From the NCBI RefSeq assembly GCF_003325355.1, contig NZ_CP030850.1:682001-746000 (forward strand): a stretch of 64,000 bases of DNA, read 5' to 3'. Below, piece by piece: positions 42,585-50,945 of the stretch (the stretch's first letter is position 1; every line of letters begins with the position of its first letter). The position numbers and the translations under genes were made by a program. Source of the DNA: Runella rosea. Its GTDB lineage: Bacteria; Bacteroidota; Bacteroidia; Cytophagales; Spirosomataceae. The notes beneath the pieces were generated by a model, which was not told the origin of the DNA, ran no database searches, and saw only the letters and a program-made list of their open reading frames with translations.

Positions 42585-42900
42585 TTAACCGTTTATCAAT
42601 GCTGGTGGATAAAACATTTTTGTCAACTGTAATTCGCAAAAAGCCCAGAAATCAAGCTGTCTTTGGGGTGAAAACTAAAAGGAACTTTTGTGCAATCTGC
42701 TAAATTTACGCCCTTAAAATGATTTACAGCCATTTTAGGGCTTGAATTTTACCGATTTTTTTCATCAGTAGCTCACTTTGTTGGTTTGCTTAGATGCCGA
42801 AATCATTCAACGAGTTGGGTGAAAAATGGGCATTAACCAGCGCAAAATTGGCTAGTTGAAGCAGTTTTAAGGAGAAAGATTGTCGTGGTTATGGATAATT
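42585..42900. promoter_or_regulatory. Intergenic region before the P-type ATPase gene, with a hairpin
   Basis: No gene is seen in these 316 bp. The near-palindrome gcccttaaaatg ... cattttagggc (42710-42741, one bulge) is the only clear structure. It lies 126 bp upstream of the ATPase start and could be an operator, a leader or an attenuator. Confidence 0.35.
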
Positions 42901-43749
42901 TCAGTCTTCGTAACGACTACGGTACAAATTGCGCATTCCGTAAATGTACCGGATGGCTACGCCGAACTGATAGCTAACAGGCCGTAAAGTAAGTGAAGAA
43001 GTGCTTTCAATCAGTCGGTTGATGTATAATTGGGAGTCGGAGCGTAGCGCAGAAGCACCCGCGTAGTGAACGCGCCCGAAGGCGACGAGTTCGAGGTGGG
43101 TCGATACGCGGCCCACAAATTCAAGGCTTACTTCGGGTTCTAATTTAGATTTTCCAGTGGAGAAGGTTTGATTTTCAACCAAAAGTGTATCGGGGGCGTT
43201 TCCAGCGCCCGATGAGCGGGTAAGCCCCGTCAATAAAAAAGTTTCGGCGTCTTGTCGTTTGCGTGTTGGGGTCCACAAAATTCCCGCACCGACGTAGATA
43301 CCCGATTGTTTGAGGACGTTGCCCAACCGAAGAATGCGCCATTTAAACCGCAGTGGAATACTGTGTTCAAGTTCATTGACCCGAACTGTAAATCCCCGAA
43401 AGGCGTTGACCCGCATGATGGTATTGGAGGGGTTGCGAATATATCCTGATTCGATAGACCACCGTAAATTATGCGAATACCCCAAATGCCCGCCCGCGTA
43501 GCTATCGGTATAGCCAGAGCGATAAGCCAACAGCCCAAAAAGGGAATTGGAGAGGGTAGCCCCATTCCATTTTCCACCGCCTTCAATGCCGATGTACCAG
43601 TGACTGTTGGAGCGAACTAAATCGGGTTGGGGAAGAAAAATGGCCGTTTTGGGCCGTTTAAAAGGACGATAATATTCCTCAATCTGGGCTTTTGCGTTTA
43701 GAAAGAGCCCACCCCAACATATCCCAAAAATTAGTATCCGTTGTATCAT
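42901..43749 (-). CDS. Outer membrane beta-barrel-type hypothetical protein
   Basis: The 282-residue protein has a signal peptide (MIQRILIFGICWGGLFLNAKAQ). Strand-rich segments follow (HWYIGIEGGGKWNG, GGHLGYSHNLRWSIESGYI, SGIYVGAGILWTPTRK, LELVAFGRVHYAGAS, PVSYQFGVAIRYIYGM), which suggests a 10-12-stranded barrel. No family name is recognised. There is no co-directional neighbour within 150 bp, and it lies between the ATPase and a small plus-strand gene. Confidence 0.72.
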   Translation of the reverse strand: MIQRILIFGICWGGLFLNAKAQIEEYYRPFKRPKTAIFLPQPDLVRSNSHWYIGIEGGGKWNGATLSNSLFGLLAYRSGYTDSYAGGHLGYSHNLRWSIESGYIRNPSNTIMRVNAFRGFTVRVNELEHSIPLRFKWRILRLGNVLKQSGIYVGAGILWTPTRKRQDAETFLLTGLTRSSGAGNAPDTLLVENQTFSTGKSKLEPEVSLEFVGRVSTHLELVAFGRVHYAGASALRSDSQLYINRLIESTSSLTLRPVSYQFGVAIRYIYGMRNLYRSRYED

Positions 43750-43859
43750 TAAAAAGCTGAATAATTACAGAACGATTTGCGTTTTGAATTGTTCAATAAT
43801 ACGGTGAAGGTAACGACTTCGTTGCAAAGGACTGCCGTTTTATCGTTATTCGCGTTATT

Positions 43860-44159
43860 ATGAAACTTTTATTTCCATTACCTACCATTGAATCCCCCTT
43901 TCGTATTGGCGAGCGGGTAAAGATTGATTTGTTTACTTTGTACAAAAAACCTCCCTACGAGACCATCGAAGGGACGATTTATCAGGTACGGGTGGACTTC
44001 CCATTACTATCGACGACCAAAAGCGATTTTTCGTTTGAATTCACCGAAATTAAATTTCGTTATGGAATCCAACCTGATACCAAGATGTTCCCCAAAATGA
44101 AGGATGTTGAAAATGAGCTCTACGATGTGCCGGCGGAATATATTAATGAATTAGACTGA
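43860..44159 (+). CDS. Conserved-looking hypothetical protein (99 residues)
   Basis: This small protein has no signal peptide. It contains PFRIGERVKIDLFTLYKKPPYETIEGTIYQV, a beta-rich opening that resembles an SH3-like fold, and an acidic C-terminus (VENELYDVPAEYINELD). I do not recognise the family. It is 81 bp upstream of the helicase gene on the same strand, so a shared transcript is possible. Its codon use resembles neighbouring genes, which supports real coding. Confidence 0.62.
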   Translation: MKLLFPLPTIESPFRIGERVKIDLFTLYKKPPYETIEGTIYQVRVDFPLLSTTKSDFSFEFTEIKFRYGIQPDTKMFPKMKDVENELYDVPAEYINELD

Positions 44160-44240
44160 ACGTACCACCTTTTGAGAACAGGTTGCGGAGACTAAAGGCC
44201 AGAATAGGACACTTCGCAATCTGGAAATGGAAATTATAAA

Positions 44241-47200
44241 ATGGCTTATTTTAAAGGATTAATCATAGAAAGTTTGACCGCTTTGCGAAAAGAAGCTTCA
44301 AGTGCTGTTCGTCAACGCGGAAATGATATTTTTAGAAGTGGAGGAGTAAAAATTGCGAGTTTTGACGGAGACTATTACGCGGCAAAGTTTAACGTTGAAA
44401 GTCAATCGAGTCCGCAGAAATACGAGGTGGAACTGTCGAGCATGGATGATACCGATGCCATTGAATGTTACTGTAGTTGTCCTTCTGAGGTATATCCCTG
44501 TAAGCACGGCGTAGCGGCGGCCTACGCCCTAGAGAATTTTCTAAGTGAAGGCTCAGAAAAAACCAAGCCCACGATTCATGATCTTAAAAAAATAATTATT
44601 GACATCACGGATTCGTCGCGGCAGATAGAGCCCCAAAAACTCGTGTTTCATAAGCCCACCCTGCACCGAATGACGGATACAACGGTGGTTTTACGGAGCC
44701 TCGACGACCAGCAGATTCAGAACAACGTACCGCTTTCTTTTTGGGCAAGTCGCCGTCATTATTTAGAAGTAAAGCCTGTAGAGCAGGGCAAAGGCTATGA
44801 ACGTTTTGAGCTCTTTGTCCGTAAAAAAGGCGCAAACACGGTGCTTATCACCCGATTGGAGAAGTTTAAGTACCATTTTTCGTGTACTTGTCAGCAGGAA
44901 CTTCGTACGCCGCTTTGTGAGCACATGATGGGTGTCTTGGTGTGGCTCAAGCAACAGCGCGGGCTGTATGCGCTCGAATTGCTGAAGAATTGGGAGCGCG
45001 AAAAAGATGCATTGTTGGCCAAATATGGCTATACTTCGGGAGATAACTTGGTCGGAAAATTTGACTTCAAGATCAATCATTACGGCGAATTAGAACTGGT
45101 CTTGCTGGACAAAAGCATTCAACCGATTGCGGGGGTGCAGTGGGGAAATGTCTTCAAAAGTACCCTGCCCATCAAGTCTGCCAGTCCTTTTGTACCCGCC
45201 GAAAATGCCAAAGATAAGCCCGTTTTTGTGTACTTATTGGAACATTTTACGACGAAAGAACTTCCTTTTTTCAGGCTGGAAGTAGGCAAAGGGTTCTTGA
45301 ATCCTAAAACGGGAAAAGTGGCCCATTTTGCCCGCATCAACTGGACCGATAAAGAACGTCCCGCCGCCGATGCCACCGATTTGGAGATCATGAATTCTAG
45401 TCGGTTATTAGGGCAAGAATTTATGCATGAAACCCTGCGTCAGCGTGGGTTCAAGCTCTCCACTTCTTCTTGGAACATTAAATACACCGAAGAAATCATT
45501 GATGCCGCCCTCGAAATCACGGGTAAAGTGCTGGAAAAATTGTTTCCGTTGCTGGTCGGTCATGCCGTGCGGGTCAATCAAAAAATTAGTTCCAACAGCA
45601 CTGGAACGGCCGTAATGGTCAGCGAAACCCCGCTAGACTTGCATTTTCAGCTTTCTCGAACCGAACAAGAAACCATTCTGGAAGCATTCGTTAAACACGG
45701 CAATGAAACCTTGATCCCGTTTCAGGAGCTTACTGATTTGGAAACATACTGGTTGGCACTGCTGCCCGGTGATTTACTTTGTCGTTTTCGTTCGGCGGCG
45801 GCGGCCAAAGTGGCCCGTCATTTTTTTGAACTGGGTGGGGCCATTCGCCTGCGTTCGGTGCGGGATGATGCGTTTTTTAACGGCTTTGTGATTCCGTTGG
45901 CCGACCAGTTTTCGGTTGAATTTGATAAAAATCAGGCCATTTCGCAGACTGACCTCGAATGGCAAGAGGGAAGGGTGTACCTTAAAGAAGCCGACGATAA
46001 CTTACTGATTGTGCCCGTTTTTGTGTACACAACCGAAGACGGAGACGAGATAGAACTACCCCGAGATTTTCGGCAGGCGCGGGTCAATGCCTACAACAAT
46101 ACCGTGCAGATTCAACGCCGGGACCGAGATTCTGAAGAAACTTTTGTGCAGTTTTTGCAAAAGCAACATCCTGCTTTTGAGCACCAAACCGACGAATATT
46201 TTTACCTGCCCTCCGAGCAGGTGTTGGAAGCGGGCTGGCTGTTTCAGTTTTATGAAGCCCTAAATCAGTACGGTACCAAGCTTTTTGGGTTTAATAACCT
46301 CAAAAAATTCCGTTATAACCCCAACAAGGCAACCTTCAAAATCCGTAACTCCTCGGGGATTGACTGGTTTGATTTGCAAGTAGAAGTCTCGTTTGGCGAC
46401 CAGTCGGTGGCGCTGGCAGACGTGCGGAAGGCCATTCTGAAAAAGCAAAATTACGTCGAACTCAAAGACGGTTCGTACGGACTGCTACCCGAAGAATGGG
46501 TGGCGCAATATGCGCAGTTGTTTCGGTTTGGAAAAGTGGACGAGAAGAAAGGCGTGTTGCGGCTTTCTAAACAACATTTTACGATTTTGGAACGCTACAA
46601 AGAGTTTATCGAGAATCCAAAATTGCTTGAAGAACTCGACGAGAAGCGCGAAAAATTGTTAAATTTTACCGAAATTAAAAAAATAAAACTGCCCAAAAAC
46701 ATCACCGCTACTCTGCGACCGTACCAAGAAGAAGGCTACAAATGGCTACACTTTTTGGATGAATTTGGTTGGGGCGGTTGTTTGGCCGACGATATGGGGC
46801 TGGGCAAAACCCTGCAAATGCTGACGTTTTTGCAGGAACAAAAAAATCGAAATCCCAAAGGAGTACACTTGGTAGTGGTGCCTAAAACGCTGATATTCAA
46901 CTGGCAGGCCGAGGCGGCAAAGTTTTGTCCCGAACTGACGCTCTACGTACATACGGGGCCGCAACGCACCAAAAATGCGAAGGTATTTAATCGGTACGAT
47001 ATTATCCTTTCAACGTATGGTTCGGTCCGTTCAGACATTGAATTGTTGAGCAACTTTCGGTTTCATTACGTGGTGTTGGATGAGGCACAGGCCATCAAAA
47101 ATCCCGATTCGATGATTTCTAAGGCGGTCAAACTTCTCAACGCCCAAAATCGCCTGACCATGACGGGGACACCCGTTGAAAACAATACCTTTGACCTGTA

Positions 47201-48095
47201 TTCACAGTTTGATTTCTTGAATCCGGGCTTTTTGGGGCACGAAGATTTTTTCCGGACAGAATACGCCACCTTGATTGATAAATATCAGGACAAGAGCCGG
47301 GCGGCGGAGCTACGCCGTTTGATTTATCCTTTTATGCTCAAACGCACCAAGGAGGAAGTAGCCAAAGACCTTCCCGAAAAGACGGAAACGGTGCTGTATT
47401 GCGAGATGGACAAGCGCCAACGCAAAGTCTACAATGCGTTTCGGGATAAATACCGCGACATGATTGCGGGCAAAATGGCGGAAGTTGGGCGAGAACAGGC
47501 GTCGTTTTTGATTTTGGAAGGTTTGCTGAAGCTCCGCCAAATCTGCGACTCCCCAGCCTTGCTTTCCGACGACGAAGACTACGGGCAAGAATCGGTCAAA
47601 CTGGCCGAAATTGTGCGCGAAATTGAAGAGAATGCCTCCCACCACAAGATTGTGATTTTCAGTCAGTTTCTGAAAATGCTTGATTTGATTCGCCAAAAAC
47701 TCGAACGCGACCGCATTCCGTACGAATACCTCGATGGCAAAACGCAGGACCGCGCCGAACGGGTGAATCGTTTTCAGGGAGACGATGAATGCCGCGTGTT
47801 TTTGATGAGCCTCAAAGCGGGTGGGGTAGGACTCAACCTGACCGAAGCCGACTATGTATACCTCGTAGACCCGTGGTGGAACCCCGCCGTGGAGCAGCAG
47901 GCCATCGACCGCGTACACCGCATTGGCCAAACCAAGCGCGTTTTTGCGTACCGAATGATTTGTAAAGATACGGTAGAAGAAAAAATCGTGCAGTTGCAAG
48001 ACCGCAAGCGCGCCCTCGCCGACGATCTCGTGTCGACCGAAGCGGGCTTCCTGAAAAAACTGACGCAAGATGATATTTTGGGGCTGTTCAGTTGA
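44241..48095 (+). CDS. SWIM zinc-finger / SNF2-family DEAD-box helicase-like protein
   Basis: The 1284-residue protein is a Swi2/Snf2 ATPase of the RapA/HepA-related long class. Motif I is DDMGLGKT (about 850-857), motif II is DEAQ (about 947), motif III is MTGTPVENN and motif VI is QQAIDRVHRIGQ (about 1218). The N-terminal part holds two SWIM-like zinc modules: CSCPSEVYPCKH (about 76-89) and CTCQQELRTPLCEH (about 214-227). Such enzymes remodel protein-DNA complexes and are suspected in RNA polymerase recycling or DNA repair; its role here is not defined. It may be co-transcribed with the 99-residue gene. Confidence 0.9.
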   Translation: MAYFKGLIIESLTALRKEASSAVRQRGNDIFRSGGVKIASFDGDYYAAKFNVESQSSPQKYEVELSSMDDTDAIECYCSCPSEVYPCKHGVAAAYALENFLSEGSEKTKPTIHDLKKIIIDITDSSRQIEPQKLVFHKPTLHRMTDTTVVLRSLDDQQIQNNVPLSFWASRRHYLEVKPVEQGKGYERFELFVRKKGANTVLITRLEKFKYHFSCTCQQELRTPLCEHMMGVLVWLKQQRGLYALELLKNWEREKDALLAKYGYTSGDNLVGKFDFKINHYGELELVLLDKSIQPIAGVQWGNVFKSTLPIKSASPFVPAENAKDKPVFVYLLEHFTTKELPFFRLEVGKGFLNPKTGKVAHFARINWTDKERPAADATDLEIMNSSRLLGQEFMHETLRQRGFKLSTSSWNIKYTEEIIDAALEITGKVLEKLFPLLVGHAVRVNQKISSNSTGTAVMVSETPLDLHFQLSRTEQETILEAFVKHGNETLIPFQELTDLETYWLALLPGDLLCRFRSAAAAKVARHFFELGGAIRLRSVRDDAFFNGFVIPLADQFSVEFDKNQAISQTDLEWQEGRVYLKEADDNLLIVPVFVYTTEDGDEIELPRDFRQARVNAYNNTVQIQRRDRDSEETFVQFLQKQHPAFEHQTDEYFYLPSEQVLEAGWLFQFYEALNQYGTKLFGFNNLKKFRYNPNKATFKIRNSSGIDWFDLQVEVSFGDQSVALADVRKAILKKQNYVELKDGSYGLLPEEWVAQYAQLFRFGKVDEKKGVLRLSKQHFTILERYKEFIENPKLLEELDEKREKLLNFTEIKKIKLPKNITATLRPYQEEGYKWLHFLDEFGWGGCLADDMGLGKTLQMLTFLQEQKNRNPKGVHLVVVPKTLIFNWQAEAAKFCPELTLYVHTGPQRTKNAKVFNRYDIILSTYGSVRSDIELLSNFRFHYVVLDEAQAIKNPDSMISKAVKLLNAQNRLTMTGTPVENNTFDLYSQFDFLNPGFLGHEDFFRTEYATLIDKYQDKSRAAELRRLIYPFMLKRTKEEVAKDLPEKTETVLYCEMDKRQRKVYNAFRDKYRDMIAGKMAEVGREQASFLILEGLLKLRQICDSPALLSDDEDYGQESVKLAEIVREIEENASHHKIVIFSQFLKMLDLIRQKLERDRIPYEYLDGKTQDRAERVNRFQGDDECRVFLMSLKAGGVGLNLTEADYVYLVDPWWNPAVEQQAIDRVHRIGQTKRVFAYRMICKDTVEEKIVQLQDRKRALADDLVSTEAGFLKKLTQDDILGLFS

Positions 48096-48214
48096 TGGTT
48101 TACGTAGCGTCGCAGAGTGTTTTTCAATTACGCCTTTGCGTGAAAGAAAAACTGTTAGAAAGAGCGGTATTTTTCCTTTATTGAAAAATGTCTCTCAACT
48201 TCTAAACAATTAAA

Positions 48215-48892
48215 ATGAAAAGATTTTTTCGTTACCTCAAACTTAGCTTTTTTGCCCTTCCTCTACTCGCAGCTCAGCAGGATAAACCCCTGAGGGTCAT
48301 TTTCTTCGGAGATTCTATCACCCAGGCCGGAGTTCGCCCAGGCGGCTATATCGTGAAATTGGGCGAAATGCTCGAAAAACAAAACCTCAAAAGCAAATAT
48401 GAACTCATTGGCGCGGGTATCGGCGGTAACAAAATTTATGACCTTTACCTACGCATGGAAGACGATGTACTGTCGAAAAAACCAGACGTGGTTATCATTT
48501 ACATTGGCGTAAATGACGTGTGGCACAAAGCATCGCACGGAACAGGTACTGACCCGGATAAGTTTGTGAAGTTTTACGAAGCCATCTTGAAGAAATTGCA
48601 GGCGGCCAATATCCGCGTAGCCCTTTGCACCCCTGCTGCCATTGGTGAGCGCACCGATTTCTCCAATCAGCAAGATGGCGACCTTAATCAGTATTCCCAA
48701 ATGATTCGGAATTTGGCCAAGAAAAACGGCCTACCGCTGATTGATTTGCGCAAAGCATTTCTTGACTATAACCTCAAAAATAACCCTAACAACGAGGAGA
48801 AAAATATCCTTACTACCGACCGAGTTCACCTAAATGAGGTTGGTAATCAGTTTGTTGCGGACGAGATGTGGAAAGTACTTAAAGGGATGTAA
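48215..48892 (+). CDS. SGNH/GDSL-family esterase (secreted)
   Basis: The 225-residue protein has a signal peptide (FALPLLAAQ) and the SGNH blocks: block I with the catalytic Ser in FFGDSITQAGVRPGG (S34), the oxyanion glycine region in GAGIGGNK, block III in YIGVNDVW, and block V with Asp/His in TTDRVHLNEVG (D202/H205). It fits periplasmic or extracellular acylhydrolases, commonly acting on acetylated sugars. It lies 120 bp after the helicase gene, so co-transcription is not certain. Confidence 0.88.
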   Translation: MKRFFRYLKLSFFALPLLAAQQDKPLRVIFFGDSITQAGVRPGGYIVKLGEMLEKQNLKSKYELIGAGIGGNKIYDLYLRMEDDVLSKKPDVVIIYIGVNDVWHKASHGTGTDPDKFVKFYEAILKKLQAANIRVALCTPAAIGERTDFSNQQDGDLNQYSQMIRNLAKKNGLPLIDLRKAFLDYNLKNNPNNEEKNILTTDRVHLNEVGNQFVADEMWKVLKGM

Positions 48893-48958
48893 TAATCTTT
48901 TTATTTGTTCTACATGCTCGACATAATTAGGGTCGGTTAGTTTTGCAATAATTAAAAC

Positions 48959-49413
48959 ATGAATTTAGACAAGTACGACCTCAAGGTTTCTCAAAACTTT
49001 ATTTCTTTCCAATTTGTTAGCGAAGGTAAAAATGGTAAAATACTCAAAGGCATTATATTTACTTTGATTGAAGCTCCTAATATTTGGAATTTAGGATTTG
49101 GTGACATTGATGCAATTTCGGGTGAGATTTCTGATTTGGTAGTTTCCGATAATAGAGATAGTGAAAAATACTGGCAACAGTAGCACAATCTGCGCTGGTA
49201 TTTTCGGAAAAATACCCTGATGCATTAATCTATGCGGAAGGCAGTACTCCCTCACGTACAAGGCTTTATAGAATTGGTCTCAGTAGAAATTTTGAGAAAA
49301 TTACTGAAACGTTTATGATTTGGGGTTTATTGGATGATGAATGGTACCCTTTTCAGAAAAATACTGACTATCAAGCCTTTGTTGTGAAACGAAAAGTTGA
49401 TAAATTTGGATAA
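48959..49413 (+). pseudogene. DUF6934 gene with a single -1 frameshift
   Basis: The first frame (48959-49183) gives MNLDKYDLKVSQNFISFQF ... GDIDAISGEISDLVVSDNRDSEK and then stops at TAG (49181-49183). From 49168 the -1 frame continues as ILATVAQSALVFSEKYPDAL, then AEGSTPSRTRLYRIG and a conserved-looking end before TAA (49411-49413). Read together they match the DUF6934 family, in which DSEK is followed by [VI]LATVA. One A is missing from the run at 49164-49168. This may be a real inactivation or a sequencing error in a homopolymer. The function of the family is unknown. Confidence 0.72.
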
Positions 49414-49431
49414 TAAGAGAACTGATGTGTT

Positions 49432-49575
49432 ATGTTAAAGACCATAAAAATAACAAAAGTCGAATTTGACTCTACCATCAATGAAAAGCAAAAACATGCT
49501 TTCATTGAGAAAAAGGTAACCCAAGCAAAAAAAACACTTAAACGAGTTGGCTTACCGAAAGATTTAGAGTATTGA
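49432..49575 (+). CDS. Small basic protein (47 residues) next to the DUF6934 gene
   Basis: An ATG at 49432 opens 47 codons to TGA (49573-49575). The product is Lys-rich: MLKTIKITKVEFDSTINEKQ, then HAFIEKKVTQAKKTLKRVGL and PKDLEY. It is 18 bp behind the DUF6934 end, with a similar AT-rich composition, so the two probably form an operon. It has no signal or membrane segment. A long helix is likely at residues 18-38. A toxin-antitoxin or regulator pair is possible but unproven. Confidence 0.55.
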   Translation: MLKTIKITKVEFDSTINEKQKHAFIEKKVTQAKKTLKRVGLPKDLEY

Positions 49576-49836
49576 GGGATGAAAAATACCCTATCATCTA
49601 AAAATCAGCCCTTCGCTTCTGAAATGTGGAGGTTTTGAAAATGACTTTATTAAAATTGTAGCTTGGCGTTGCATAGCCAAAGGCATTTATCTAACCAAAG
49701 TCATTAGCGGTTGCAAAACCCTAATGGCTTTTTTTGTTGCCCTAATTTTTGAAAATTTATAATTTGGTAAACTTATGTTTAAAATAAGTAAACAAAAATT
49801 TAGCACCTTTGCGAAAAAACGAATACGAAGCACAGC
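49576..49836. terminator. Intergenic region with terminator hairpin and promoter-like sequence
   Basis: No gene is seen. aagtcattag (49698-49707) and ctaatggctt (49721-49730) form a 10-bp stem with one G-T pair, followed by TTTTT (49731-49735): a likely terminator of the DUF6934 pair. Closer to the dehydrogenase gene the sequence tagcacctttgcg (about 49800) resembles a degenerate -7 element. Confidence 0.6.
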
Positions 49837-50931
49837 ATGAGTTCAGGGAAATTGATGGTTTTTAACGGCCCGGGTGAGGAGATGCAGTTGCAGCACCGTG
49901 AGCTGCCTGAGTTGGCGACGGGAGAAGTATTGATTCGAAACTTATACACCACCATTTGCGGTAGCGACTTGCATACCTTTTGTGGGTTGAGAAAAGAAAA
50001 CACCCCGACCATTTTGGGGCATGAGATTGTGGGGAAAGTGGTAAAAATAAACGAAAGCCATTCGGGGAAAGACTACGCGGGGAATACATTAAAAGTAGGC
50101 GATATTGTGACGTGGAGCATTTTTTCGGCCGACCCTGACTCGGAAATGTCGGCGCAGGGGATGCCGCAAAAAACGGTAGGAGTGTTTAAGTACGGCCACG
50201 CAACGGTCACCGAAAAAGACGCTTTTCACGGCGGATTGGCCGAATATTGTGTGCTAAAACCCCATACCGCTATCCTCAAAATTCCTGATAATGTGTCGCT
50301 TCCCGTGGCGGCTACGCTCAATTGCGCGGTGGCGACGGTTGCAGGAGCGTTACGACTTGCGGGAACGGTAAAAGGCAAAACGGTGCTGATTACGGGTAGC
50401 GGCTTGTTGGGAATGGTTTGCGCGGCGATGTGCAAAGATGCGGGTGCCAAAAAAATAATCACGGCCGACATTGCGGCGAGCCGTTTGCAACAATCCTTGG
50501 CTTTTGGCGTAGATGAAACTTGCTTGTTGACGCCCACGTCAGGGGGTGAAAATGAAAGCGTTTTAACTTCTCTTTATTCAAAAATTGAGGTGGTGTTTGA
50601 TATGAGTGGCTCACCAGAGGCGATGGAAGAAGGTGTAGCTACTCTGGCCGTGGGTGGCGTGGCTGTTTGGGTAGGAGCGGTGTTTCGTCAACGGAAAGTA
50701 ATGGTGGATGCCGAGCAAATCATTCGTCGGTTAATTACCCTCAAAGGATTGCACAACTACAATTACGATGATTTTGTGTACGCCGTTGATTTTATGCATC
50801 GAAACGCACAACGTTTCCCATTTGAGCAGATTGTGGGGAAGGAGTTTTCTCTGAATGAAGCGGAACAAGCCTTTGAATACGCCTTGAAAAACAAGCCATT
50901 ACGCGTCGGGATTCGAATACAAGAGCTGTAA
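49837..50931 (+). CDS. Zinc-dependent medium-chain dehydrogenase resembling the phosphonate-catabolism type
   Basis: The 364-residue MDR protein has an N-terminal GroES-like part with catalytic zinc ligands C41 (CGSDLHTFCG), H62-E63 (LGHEIVG) and C163, and a Rossmann domain with GSGLLG (187-192). The opening NGPGEEMQLQ, FKYGH, GGLAEYC and LNCAVATVAGALRLAG blocks match the family called phosphonate-catabolism-associated alcohol dehydrogenase (TIGR03366). The structural zinc lobe has no cysteines (WSIFSADPDSEMSAQ), which is unusual. The start lies 261 bp after the previous gene, and the MFS gene follows 14 bp behind the stop. Confidence 0.85.
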   Translation: MSSGKLMVFNGPGEEMQLQHRELPELATGEVLIRNLYTTICGSDLHTFCGLRKENTPTILGHEIVGKVVKINESHSGKDYAGNTLKVGDIVTWSIFSADPDSEMSAQGMPQKTVGVFKYGHATVTEKDAFHGGLAEYCVLKPHTAILKIPDNVSLPVAATLNCAVATVAGALRLAGTVKGKTVLITGSGLLGMVCAAMCKDAGAKKIITADIAASRLQQSLAFGVDETCLLTPTSGGENESVLTSLYSKIEVVFDMSGSPEAMEEGVATLAVGGVAVWVGAVFRQRKVMVDAEQIIRRLITLKGLHNYNYDDFVYAVDFMHRNAQRFPFEQIVGKEFSLNEAEQAFEYALKNKPLRVGIRIQEL

Positions 50932-50945
50932 ACAAAAGAAAAAAT

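Noticed and set aside
48959-49413. Programmed -1 ribosomal frameshift in the DUF6934 gene
   Set aside because: The A-run does not form an X XXY YYZ heptamer in the zero frame (GAA AAA TAC) and no downstream stimulator is evident; a one-base deletion or sequencing error is simpler.
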